Position numbers and translations under genes: made by a program. Of a stretch of DNA of 64,000 bases, positions 10,813 through 19,277 are shown in pieces (within the stretch, counting starts at the first letter, position 1; every line of letters starts with the position of its first letter). This stretch comes from Adenophora triphylla var. japonica (Eukaryota > Streptophyta > Magnoliopsida > Asterales > Campanulaceae), in NCBI GenBank assembly GCA_022495995.1, contig JAFEMH010001360.1, positions 422,882 through 486,881 of the forward strand. Direction: 5' to 3'. The notes under the pieces are model-generated. The model saw only the letters and a program-made list of their open reading frames with translations. It was not told where the DNA came from and did no database searches.

Positions 10813-11835
10813 GTCTGTTTGTCAGTGCTACCTCAGGTGATGTTATCACTTAGGGTAACACTTGTTTATTAGTGTAGTTTTTCTTCTGTTTGTTTATTTT
10901 TTTTAAATATTACTTTTGTAGTCTTTTAATCTGGTTAGCTTAATTATAACCGTGGCACATGCTGACCTTTTTGTTATGGTAGGTTATCACCTAGATTAAC
11001 ATATTTGATATCATTCCCTTTCATATTCTTATAGTGACAAAGTCACTAATCACTCTATGTGATAAATGAAAAAGGCAAAGAGGCTAGTTTTCCTTCCATA
11101 CTATTCTCTCGAGCTCGGGGCACGGCGTTCGCTGCGACGATGTACTATTGCCAATGAGAATGTATGAGGTGATTTATGCTTAGTAATAGGGACATGGAGC
11201 TCGCTACTACAGTGTACCCTACTTGAAAGGCATAAATCAATATATCTTTACACTTGAAATAAAACTCGGGGCACGGAGCTTGTTATTACGTTGCTTCCTT
11301 GTTTAAAGAAGTGTATTGAAATTTTATATCAAGCGATGTACTTAAAAGAATAGGCTTGTTATGCCTAAAGTACTTGAAAAGAAAAGGGCTTGTTATGCCT
11401 AAAGTGCTTGAAAACTGTTAAGCTTGTAATGCCTCAAATGCTTGAAAATAAATTTATTTATCAAGGGATGTTTATCTTATATGTTATTCTATGTGTAACC
11501 ATCATTGCCTTAACATATTAGTGTGTGCTATATTAGTTTTTATTTTTTTCCCTGAAAATTGTTGTTCAAATTTTAAAAATTTGAAAGTCTTGTTTTTAAA
11601 GAGTTTACGATTTTTAAATCGTCTTCAACAAGTTTCCTTTATTTCTTGGTAAACTTTGTCTAGTAAAAATTCCATAATATTGGTAATTGTTGTCCATTAT
11701 TTTCGGATAGGTTTACTACCATTGTTTACTTATATTTTTTTCCTTTTTTTTTTCGCTTTACTTAAAAAAATGTTTTAATTTATTTTTGGCCGGATGGTTA
11801 CCGTTTACTTTGGTTTGTTGTAATTAAGGGTGAGG
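10813..11835 (+). other. copia-1 3' untranslated region with short tandem repeats
   Basis: No ORF. CTCGGGGCACGG(A/C)G(C/T)T boxes occur at 11115 and 11268, with a related box near 11190. At 11341-11450 three degenerate copies of a unit near 40 bp carry GCTTGTTATGCCTAAAGT and ACTTGAAAA. From 11540 the sequence is T-rich. The 3' end (AAGGGTGAGG, 11826-11835) could be the polypurine tract of the LTR that may start next. Confidence 0.5.
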
Positions 11836-12252
11836 TGTTGAGTTAAAATAGAAGAGATTATCTAGGGATTGTTGTGAGAGTTTAAGTTAGGATGGGACTT
11901 CAAGTGTCAAATCTAATTAATCTTCTTGTTCCCTAGCTTATTTGATAAGTCTTATCTCCTATTTTCTCTCCCTCACTAACAAATCCTTCCCCCTTTTTCT
12001 GTCTCTCTCACTCTATTTACCCCCTTCTGCACCAACATCTTTCCCTCTCCCAACCTAGGTCAAAATTCATCTACATTATTCTCAAAATCGTCCATGGCAT
12101 CCCTTCTAAAACAACCACAACCGACCACATGGACATATCACCAAGCATTGCACCAAGTGCTGCTTCAAGTGTTGCCATAGAAACCTCTCCCATGATAACA
12201 CCTGCTTCATCTCCTCCCAATATGGCCATTGTTGCCGCGGCTGCCCTTGTTT
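11836..12252 (+). repeat. possible partial 3' LTR of copia-1
   Basis: Starts TGTTGAGT after a purine-rich tract, in the position expected of the 3' LTR, and is broken at 12252 by the CACTA end. No partner LTR is in the window, so the boundary is inferred only. It includes a CT-rich leader-like stretch (11960-12080) and ATG-headed reading frames at 12093 and 12129 that run into CACTA sequence; these could also be a host 5' exon. Confidence 0.3.
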
Positions 12253-12650
12253 CACTACAAGAAAAACAGGTTTTAGCGACGGAAAAATCCGTCGCTAAAT
12301 GTCCAAAATCCGTCGCTAAAATGATTTACCGACGGATTACCGACGGATTTTTTCCGTCGCTAAAAACCTCGTCGCTATTGTTTAACGACGGAATTTCATG
12401 TCCCTCGGTAATTTAACGATGGACCAATCCCTCGCTAATCTATTCCAAACCGTCGCTAATAAAATGGATGGGACGACGAATTTATGATATTTTGCGACGG
12501 AATAATCCGTCGTTATTGTTTAAAATCCGTCGCTAAAATTTATTACATATTTTCACAATTTTATTAATTTTTTTAAATTTTCTTTTTTCAATATTTTTTA
12601 TTTTTGATATACCAAATTACCGACGGATATTTCCGTCGCTAATTTGATAT
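12253..12650 (+). mobile_element. CACTA (En/Spm-type) transposon end with subterminal repeats
   Basis: CACTACAAGAAAAACAGG is the canonical plant CACTA terminus. It is followed by about ten copies of TCCGTCGCTAAA and its complement TTTAGCGACGGA or close variants, several arranged as hairpins (first at 12272-12300). These subterminal repeats are the transposase-binding region in the superfamily. The opposite end (TTCTTGTAGTG) is not visible downstream, so this is a truncated end or a nested relic. Confidence 0.85.
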
Positions 12651-13040
12651 TTTTTATTAAAAAAAAATTATATATATTTATATATATATATATTTAGAAA
12701 TATACTCCCTCCGTCCATTTACATACTTCACACTTTCTATTTTGGGCGTCCACTTACAAAGTTCACACTTTGTTTCTTTCCTAAAAAGAAAACTTTATAT
12801 TATTAAAATAATAACCCTACCCCACTAAAGACCCCACTAACCTCCTAATTACAAATCCTAATTTACTAACTACAACTCCTAATTAAATTAAATGATAAAT
12901 TAATAACCCAAGTAATTCCTCACCCACCCATACAGTTAATTCCCCAACCCAGCACCAAACCACGATCATAACCTTGCGTCTCTCTCTCTCTCTCTTTTCA
13001 TTTTCTCGCACCTTCTCTTCAAAACCCTAGATCTATCTCT

Positions 13041-13466
13041 ATGGATCTGACCTCTTCCCCCAAAAAATTAATAGATCCATGGCGATCGGAGGTCCCTGAT
13101 TGTAACCACCGGCCTGATTTGGGCGTCCATGGTGCCTTTTCCGACGATGATGAATCTCTCTATGTTGATTCATGCCCGTTGTTTTCCGCCTCTCCGTCTT
13201 TGGCCGACACCGTCGTGCCGGAGACATGTTTCGAAGAGGAATTGGTGCCGGAAACTCCAAAGACGCCGGATTACAAGGTTTTCGATGAGGAATACAAAGC
13301 TTGGGAAAAGGAGTACGAGGAACGAATTAATTGGAACTCAAAAAGTCCCTTTTGCTGGGTAAAATATTACAAGATCAACAAGGTTGTTCCAGAGATGCCA
13401 GAAAGCCCTCGTGATGATGATACTCGTCGATCTGGAAGGTCGTTTCTTTCCTTCTTATTTCTGTGA
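13041..13466 (+). CDS. possible first exon of an unidentified plant gene
   Basis: A 141-aa ORF starts after a plant-like 5' UTR: a (CT)n tract (12978-12998) and AAAACCCTAG, a telo-box-like element. The protein is acidic with Pro-rich turns (EELVPETPKTPDYKVFDEEY) and an aromatic/charged middle (KAWEKEYEERINW, FCWVKYYK). I recognise no domain. The frame may leave through a donor at GGAAGGTCG (13434-13442) rather than run to the TGA. It lies between the mariner TIR and the transposase, so it may be a captured fragment, or the element may have inserted beside a host gene. Confidence 0.35.
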   Translation: MDLTSSPKKLIDPWRSEVPDCNHRPDLGVHGAFSDDDESLYVDSCPLFSASPSLADTVVPETCFEEELVPETPKTPDYKVFDEEYKAWEKEYEERINWNSKSPFCWVKYYKINKVVPEMPESPRDDDTRRSGRSFLSFLFL

Positions 13467-13934
13467 TGGTTTATTTAGAGTTGGTTGTTTGTGAGTTTGG
13501 GAGTTAGTAACGCTATGTGTAGTCCTTGTGTGAAATGATGATTAAATGCTCTATTTTGATTCTATGTGATTACATTGGAAGCTTGAATTGGTGAGATTGG
13601 TAGTTTGTGATGAATACTATGAAATTGAATGTTCTCTATGATGATTAATTTCTGAGAGAGTCTCTATGATGATAATTTCGGAGAGAGTATATTGGCCTTT
13701 AACTCTATGATGATATTGAGAGTTATGGCATTTGTATGGGCCCTGTTTCGACTGCTGCTTTGACTCTAAGATGATATTGAGAGTATATTGTGCCCTTTAA
13801 CTCTATGATGATGATTGAGAGTTAGGAAATTGTTGCCATTTTAAAGGATTACAAAAAGGGCTGCCATTTTAGAGGCCTACAAAAGGGTTGCCATTTTTAA
13901 AGGCTTACAAAAGATGTCCTTCACAAATTCAAAT
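13467..13934. other. spacer with short degenerate repeats
   Basis: No gene. CTATGATGAT followed by (TT)GAGAGT recurs five times from 13637 to 13822. GGNTTGCCATTTT followed by AGGCNTACAAAA occurs three times at 13846-13915. Bases 13733-13755 repeat a 22-23 bp stretch of the transposase gene exactly (14984-15007). Confidence 0.5.
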
Positions 13935-15418
13935 TCATAGTAGGCATAATAATTCTGCCATCATACCTTCAAGTCCACTTGCATGCCCATGTTCCATTAA
14001 ATGGCAAATGCTATCCATCACTAGTTGTGGTTCTACTTCTTGGTCAACAGGAAGCATTCCCATTCTTTCCAATGCATCCTTTCCATCATGTGGCTGATCA
14101 TAGTTATTTTTTCCCTTCGCCTTCATTATCTCGATCAAACAACTCTGCAAGCTTATGAAAACCTTATTCAATGTGCTATGTGAGAGGCTTGCAAAGGAAT
14201 TTTCAACTGCTTCTATTAACTGATCAACTGTTTTTGCTTGGGAACTGGTTTTGATTGAGTCAATGGACCTAAACCAACCTAGGTCGTTTATATTTGTATC
14301 GGGGGAAATTGGAGGCTGGAATACCAAACGTATGTTGAAACCATCACTTGTGGCTGCTGCTTTGAATTCATCATCATCATCGATGTGCAAATGTGGGGGA
14401 GCATTGTCCCATTGAATTCTTATTTCTTTGCTTGCATTTTGTGGCCACTTTGCTTTGATTGCAGGGATAATCTGCAATCAAGGTTTCGAAATTGTGCATT
14501 AAAATGAGTATAAAAACTGAATGTAATTCAAAAGAGTAGGAATTTTTGTAGAAACTTACTTGGTTGATCATCATGTCTTTGGTAACCTGTCTATTAACTC
14601 CATCAAGTGGTTTTCTTACGGGTGTTCCTCTAGGCCTGTTTCGACTGTTTCTTTTTGCTGGTTCAGTTTTGATAAATGGCCATAACCCAATCTTTCCATC
14701 AAATTCTAATTCTCCATGTACTGAATACCTTGGTCTAGTTACAGCACAAATGAACATAACTTTGGGAATAAATCTTTTACTTTGGCATGTTCTATGTGGT
14801 GTTTGTTCCCCAGGACACGTGTAGTACCTCATATTGCAAGCTGTCATTTGGAACCATTTTTCATCAACATGTACTACACATGTCATGGGTTTAAACTTTG
14901 TTGTTTTTGATTCTTTGTCAAAGGTTAAAGAATCAACACAAAATCTGAGCCTGTTCATTTCATTTGAATGGTTTAAAGATGGCTTTATGGCATTTGTATG
15001 GGCCCTGATCACACCTTTTTTTTCCATTGGCATACTAAGCTTTTACTAACTCCCAATCCATATGCTAGACCCCTAATAGAAGTCCTATTTGAAAAAGGAA
15101 TGGACTTCATTTTAGCATCATCTAATTTGACTCTTTTACCTCTTGGATTTTTTTTTTTGAAGTTATGAAGACAGGAAGGCCAAGCGCTCTCTGTTTCGAC
15201 GCAATAGCCCAGGTTTTCCAAACCGTCCTCTTTGAAACTCCAAAACTCGTAGCAGCTTCTTGAGCCAAGCCTCTTGGGAGTTCTCCATCTTTTGAGTTGA
15301 ATAAAAGGTACTGGGCCAACCTGTTCTTCTCTTCATCAGTCATGTTTTTTGGCATTTTGGAAGGTCTCTGATTTGAAGAACTACAGCTCAGTTGTGTGTT
15401 ATTGGTTATGGATGTCAA
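13935..15418 (-). pseudogene. mariner-like transposase (plant DD39D type), two exons
   Basis: Minus strand. The N-terminal part (15122-15418) holds helix-turn-helix sequence (GLAQEAATSFGVSKRTVWKT); a second HTH-like part is at 15009-15170 (IRGLAYGLGVSKSLVCQWKK). The catalytic core follows: VVHVDEKWFQM (first Asp), then after a GT-AG intron (about 14474-14562) IQWDNAPPHLHID (second Asp) and SPDTNINDLGWFRSID (third Asp), spaced about 40 residues. The C-terminus is Met/Glu/His-rich and ends at 13935. Frames change at an 11-base run (near 15150) and an 8-base T run (near 15020), so it does not read through; the catalytic residues are intact. Confidence 0.85.
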
Positions 15419-16103
15419 CAGTGACCTTATTTATAGTAGGTTGTTGTAAGTAGATTAGGAGGGAAAAGAAATGGTGTTCTCAGATTAGGAGGGAAAATTT
15501 GGTGTAAACAGTGACTGGAATTATTATTATTATTGTACTTATTATTCAGTTTTGGAGGGAAATATTAGGAAATTTTTTGTAAATATTTTTAAATCAGTCC
15601 CTTAAGTTCTATTATTGTCAAATCAGTCCCCTAAGTTCTATTGCTGTCAAAACAGTCCCTTAAACTTCCCTTATACCACAACCACCACCAACCACCGTCT
15701 CAATTACCGGCACCCAAAACAAAGCAAACTCTAAATTCATCAAACAAGGTCCCAGCAAAATTCAAGGTCCCAGCATAAAATTCAACGTCTCTTATTCTCC
15801 ATCTTCAAAGATACTTACTTGGCTAACAGATCTGCAACAACAACACCAACACCAACACCATTCATAAAAACATAGAAATTAAAACTAAATCTGAAAATAT
15901 CAAACCCAAATTAAATCTAAAAAAATCAAACCCAATTTAAATCTAAAAAATCAAACCCAAATCTAGAGAGAAGCTCTAGATCTAAAAATTAATACCCTCG
16001 TCATTTTCAAAATAAATCTGAAATATGGTTCTAAATGAAAAATAAATCCTTACTTGGGTACGACCATAAAATTTCAAAATAATGTGAAATCTCTTTTCAT
16101 ACA
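15419..16103. other. AT-rich spacer
   Basis: No gene. A 31-33 bp unit (AAATCAGTCCCTTAAGTTCTATT) occurs three times at 15590-15665. A CAACACCAACACC microsatellite is at 15837-15862, and AATCAAACCCAAATTAAATCT-like repeats lie at 15890-15960. The right part may be the 3' flank of the host gene at 16.2 kb. Confidence 0.4.
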
Positions 16104-16176
16104 TCAAATAGTTCCAGGGATAAGAAAAATCCCTACTCTACGGCTTCTTCCAGAAAACACCTGATCATTATGATAA

Positions 16177-16515
16177 TTAGTATGGGCTTCTATAATGCTG
16201 CTGAGGTACAGGGACAGGGGCATTGTCTGGGAGAATGGGTTCACCAGTAAAAGGGTCAAATTTATAAGGTTGACCAGTGTACGGGTCAAACCTTACTTGG
16301 GTACGAGCAGGTTGACGGTCTGCAGATCCCGGAAGATGAGCATCCGCTCCAATTTTTCCATAAAGTGAAGAAGAACCTGGTATTTGGTGCAAGGGCAATG
16401 GGGGACTTCTTTCTTCAGGTCTCACATAAGCTGCAGGGATATGAGAAGTCAGTCCGACTCTGCTGTACGGTGTAGAAGAAGTTGGTATTTGTTGCAGGCG
16501 TTGAACATTCATCAT
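16177..16515 (-). CDS. 3' part of an unidentified host gene
   Basis: Minus frame from MMNVQRLQQIPTSS (start 16515) to stop at 16177, 112 aa; the frame is open further upstream to the Tat-2 LTR at 16602. The sequence is Pro/Ser/Gln-rich with a compact motif RFDPYTGQPYKFDPFTGEPI near the C-end, a duplicated DPxTGxP, which looks like a genuine conserved protein tail. I do not recognise the family. Upstream codons are Ser/Pro/Gln-rich (KSPQPSSSLRQTTPAQPQLL), so the true N-terminus may lie across the insertion. Base composition is more balanced than the surrounding TE DNA. Confidence 0.5.
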   Translation of the reverse strand: MMNVQRLQQIPTSSTPYSRVGLTSHIPAAYVRPEERSPPLPLHQIPGSSSLYGKIGADAHLPGSADRQPARTQVRFDPYTGQPYKFDPFTGEPILPDNAPVPVPQQHYRSPY

Positions 16516-16596
16516 TTTCTCCCGCGACAGCAACTGTGGTTGGGCTGGGGTTGTTTGACGGAGAGAAGAAGACGGTTGAGGAGATTTGTTTGAGAG

Positions 16597-16601
16597 AGAG
16601 A
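16597..16601. repeat. Tat-2 target site duplication, left copy
   Basis: AGAGA here and at 28116-28120 flank the element exactly at TG and CA. Both sides are GA-rich, so slippage of the register is possible, but the boundary is fixed by the LTR ends. Confidence 0.85.
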
Positions 16602-17381
16602 TGTGAATACCCCGTCCCGATGCAACGCGCATTCGGAGGTTTGAAATAAATGATTATGGAAAGTCGGACCGAAATGGGATATTCATTCAAGTGACACTCG
16701 ATTTAAACCATATTAAAATATTAGTTTAATTTTGAGAGTCTCCACGCCACTTTGATATAGCCCAAAGCTTTGAAAAAAGGCTAAACAGTTAATTGGGTTC
16801 GGGGGTCAAATTACAACAGAAGAAGAAACGCGATCACTCCTATTGCCCGACGGATCGGTCTTTCTAGCATGTGGGGTGTTGGTTGTGTGCGGTGTTTACG
16901 GGAATAGATAGAAGAAATGGGATCATGCAAAAGGAGGAGGGGAGAGAAAGAATTAATTAATGATCACACCCTAGAACCTTTGAGTTAGGCCCTCGGAAGG
17001 TGCACTAATCAACGTTCATCCTTGGGGTATTGTTGATCATGGGACAATTATAACTAAGGTGGAAGGTAAGAAATAGTTTCTAGATCCATTGAGTTTTCTT
17101 GGGCGAAACCTTAGATCATCCTCGGCTATAGCATATTTAAATATATTAAAAAGGTCCTAAATCTAACATAAAGGCACAATTAAAATATAATAAGCATGCG
17201 AATATTATGGCAATAATAATAATAAGGAACAAAATATTAATAAGAGCCTTACCAATTGTAGCAAGACTTTGGGACCGAATCTAGGGCGATTCGAAGGGAA
17301 TGGAGAGAAATACGGACGAAACAAGTGTAGTCCTCATTTCACCGGAATAAATTGTGTGTCAAAAGCTGATACCGGGCACCC

Positions 17382-17391
17382 CTATTTATAG
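17382..17391 (-). promoter_or_regulatory. TATA box of Tat-2 LTR
   Basis: CTATTTATAG, a TATAAATAG on the minus strand, about 580 bp inside the LTR and right beside the palindrome grid. The same box is at about 27521-27530 in the 5' LTR. Confidence 0.65.
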
Positions 17392-17421
17392 TGCTTCGGT
17401 AATTGGGCTGGGCTAGATGAA

Positions 17422-17573
17422 GGGTCGATCGGCCCTAAATATAAGGGTCGATCGGCACAAAAAGGAAGGGTCGATCGGCCTTAAAAATAAGGTCCGATCG
17501 GCACTTAAAATAAGGTTCGATCGGCACTTAATATAAGTAAAGCTTATCTTAAATGAATTGGGCCGATCGGCCA
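17422..17573 (-). promoter_or_regulatory. 23-bp grid of CGATCGG palindromes in Tat-2 U3
   Basis: GGGTCGATCGGCCC and close variants begin at 17422, 17445, 17468, 17491, 17514 and 17560. Successive starts are exactly 23 bp apart; the last step is 46, so one slot (17537) has decayed. The core is GGYCGATCGGC, a near-perfect palindrome with CpG on both arms. The array sits 30-190 bp upstream (minus sense) of the TATA box. It is repeated in the 5' LTR from 27565. Spacing near two helical turns suggests factor binding on one DNA face; this is inference. Confidence 0.75.
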
Positions 17574-18269
17574 AATATTGATTCTTTAGTCTTGGCCCAA
17601 CCACTTCTGCCTTGGCCCAAATGGCCTTGAATGGCCGGCCACCTTGTGTCCTTGGCCTAGCATAGCTCGGCCACTTCCAGCAAAGCCTTGGCCACATTTT
17701 GGTATAGTTATTATTCGTTTCGTCTCGCACTTTTGCAACCGCACTTTGACCACTTTAATGACTTCTTTTGCACTTCGCTCTTTGGGATTTTATTCTTCAT
17801 TTTGACCCAGGAATTTTTATATATCAAATTTGTCCCAAATTTCCATATTTTCCAGTTTAGTCCCTGAATTTCCAATAAATTCCAACTTGGTCCAAAAGCT
17901 TCCAAATGCCAGTTTAGTCCCAGATTTTCCCGAATTGCACTTCAGTCCCTTTTTTCGGACCGGGTACTAACAGTAGCCCCTCGGCGACGCTTCTTGTAAG
18001 ACAAGTGGGGTCGACGATAAAAATAGGATCCGTCCTGAAAAAAGGGATTTCAGGAGGTAAGACAATGATTTTGCGGATGTGAGGTTTGGACTCGAGCTGA
18101 GTCACAAATGGAAGATGACCAGGTAGGTCGAGCGGCTGAACCCACGTCGGGCTACCTACGTATCCCAAGAGGAATCAAGCCAAGTCGTAGTTCAGAAAGA
18201 GTGGGCGTTTAGTACCCGAGAATGGCGGACGTGCGGCGTCTCAAACCGAAGATATGATTGTGTGGGAAT

Positions 18270-18405
18270 CACTCAACATCTGACTGTGCGGTTGTCACCC
18301 AACGTCTGACTGTGCGTTCGTCATCCAACGTCTGACTGTGCGGTCGTCACCCAACGTCTGACTGTGCGGTCGTCACCCAACGTCTGACTGTGCGGTCGTC
18401 ACCCC
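18270..18405. repeat. 26-bp tandem repeat, five copies
   Basis: Unit contains GTCTGACTGTGCGGTCGTCA followed by CCCAAC. Five copies with few changes between the 3' LTR and the 36-bp array. Confidence 0.85.
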
Positions 18406-18850
18406 GAAAGAATAGAAATTTGACTCTGTGGGAGTCACCCCGAAAAAATAGAAATTTGACTCTGTGGGAGTCACCCCGAAAAAGAATAATTTTGACTCTG
18501 TGGGAGTCACCCCGAAAAAGAATAATTTTGACTCTGTGGGAGTCACCCCGAAAAAATAGAAATTTGACTCTGTGGGAGTCACCCCGAAAAAATAGAAATT
18601 TGACTCTGTGGGAGTCACCCCGAAAAAATAGAAATTTGACTCTGTGGGAGTCACCCCGAAAAATAGAAATTTGACTCTGTGGGAGTCACCCCGAAAAAGA
18701 ATAATTTTGACTCTGTGGGAGTCACCCCGAAAAAGAATAATTTTGACTCTGTGGGAGTCACCCCGAAAAAATAGAAATTTGACTCTGTGGGAGTCACCCC
18801 GAAAAAATAGAAATTTGACTCTGTGGGAGTCACCCCGGAAGAATAGAAAT
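18400..18850. repeat. 36-bp minisatellite, twelve units with higher-order structure
   Basis: Unit: GACTCTGTGGGAGTCACCCC plus a variable 16-base spacer. GACTC and GAGTC pair around TGTGG. Two spacer types, A (GAAAAAATAGAAATTT) and B (GAAAAAGAATAATTTT), occur as A A B B A A A A B B A A A. From the second spacer this is a six-unit block (A B B A A A) present twice, about 215 bp per block. As 36 is a multiple of 3, open frames appear on both strands; they are not protein genes. Confidence 0.9.
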
Positions 18851-18993
18851 TTGAATTATAAATAATAAAACAAAAAAAGATTTGAGTTATATAAAAATAA
18901 AAGGAGTAAGAGTTTTTTGAAAAACGGGGGGGTATTAAATATCTGGTCAACCGCTTGGACTGAGGAGACGCGTGTCGAGGTAGGGAAGAGAAA

Positions 18994-19156
18994 GGGTCGA
19001 TCGGCCCTTCCTCCTGATTGGCCAAGGACACTTTGACGGGGATCCGCCTGCTGAGATGAGATCTGGACCGTTCGCTCGATCAGAAGAAACACAAAATCAA
19101 GGGCCGATCGGCCCTTCTTCTTATTGGCCAGTTTCTCGGCCGATCGGCCTTTAAAT
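18994..19156 (+). promoter_or_regulatory. Putative promoter of the antisense PMD gene, with LTR-like palindromes
   Basis: GGGTCGATCGGCCC (18994-19007), GGGCCGATCGGCCC (19101-19114) and CGGCCGATCGGCCT (19137-19150) repeat the core of the U3 grid of the same element. The first two are followed by CTTCYTCYTNATTGGCCA, an inverted CCAAT box. The third is followed at once by TTTAAAT, a plausible TATA variant about 120 bp before the start codon. CT-rich sequence (19160-19200) resembles a plant 5' UTR. Confidence 0.6.
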
Positions 19157-19277
19157 CTGTTGGTCTCCTTCTTCTTTTTACGCCTCTTCTTCTCCGTCGA
19201 GTTTCTGAAGCTTTCTCGCCTGAAAATTATTCCGAGTGTTTTCGTTTGTTTTGTGCCGATTTCGTGAAGATCTTGCC

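Larger units (their letters stand above)
7392..12252 (+). mobile_element. copia-1: Ty1/copia element, 5' end lost
   Basis: Directly after the Tat-1 LTR boundary the sequence becomes a plus-strand copia polyprotein: gag zinc knuckle remnant (about 7430-7480, CKYYYSTGHFKNKC), protease, integrase, RT and RNase H ending at 10812, then about 1 kb of non-coding DNA and a possible partial 3' LTR cut by the CACTA end at 12253. The abrupt start next to a Tat LTR suggests Tat-1 inserted inside copia-1, with the 5' part beyond the left edge. Order gag-PR-IN-RT-RH is diagnostic of copia. Confidence 0.85.
12705..15420 (-). mobile_element. mariner-like element, right end not seen
   Basis: CTCCCTCCGTCC at 12705-12716, preceded by TA, is the typical terminal sequence of plant mariner/Stowaway elements. 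AATTCACACTTTG-type sequence follows. A mariner-like transposase lies on the minus strand at 13935-15418. I could not find the inverted copy GGACGGAGGGAG to the right. Either that end decayed or the left TIR belongs to an independent Stowaway MITE. Confidence 0.5.
16602..17972 (-). repeat. Tat-2 3' LTR
   Basis: 1371 bp, TGTGAATACCCC to GGGTACTAACA. It shares the GAGTC(T/G)CCACGCCAC and AGCCCAAAG box with the other Tat LTRs. TATA box at 17382-17391, a 23-bp grid of CGATCGG palindromes at 17422-17573, and a pyrimidine/TTTAGTCCC-type region at 17700-17950 with repeated (A/C)TTT(A/G)GTCCC words. The purine tract next to it on the minus strand (GAGGGGCTAC) is a weak PPT candidate. Confidence 0.95.

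Noticed and set aside
16384..16690. Other frames over the host gene tail
   Set aside because: Shadow ORFs; only the minus frame with the RFDPYTGQPYKFDP motif looks conserved.
18270..18850. CRISPR-like array of direct repeats with spacers
   Set aside because: The spacers are of only two repeating types, no unique spacers or cas genes exist, and the host is a plant.
18373..18865. Repetitive ORFs (SPRKNRNLTLWE-type and TPTESNFYFFGV-type repeats) as repeat proteins
   Set aside because: Both strands are open only because the 36-bp unit is a multiple of three; there is no start context or conserved domain. It is a minisatellite.
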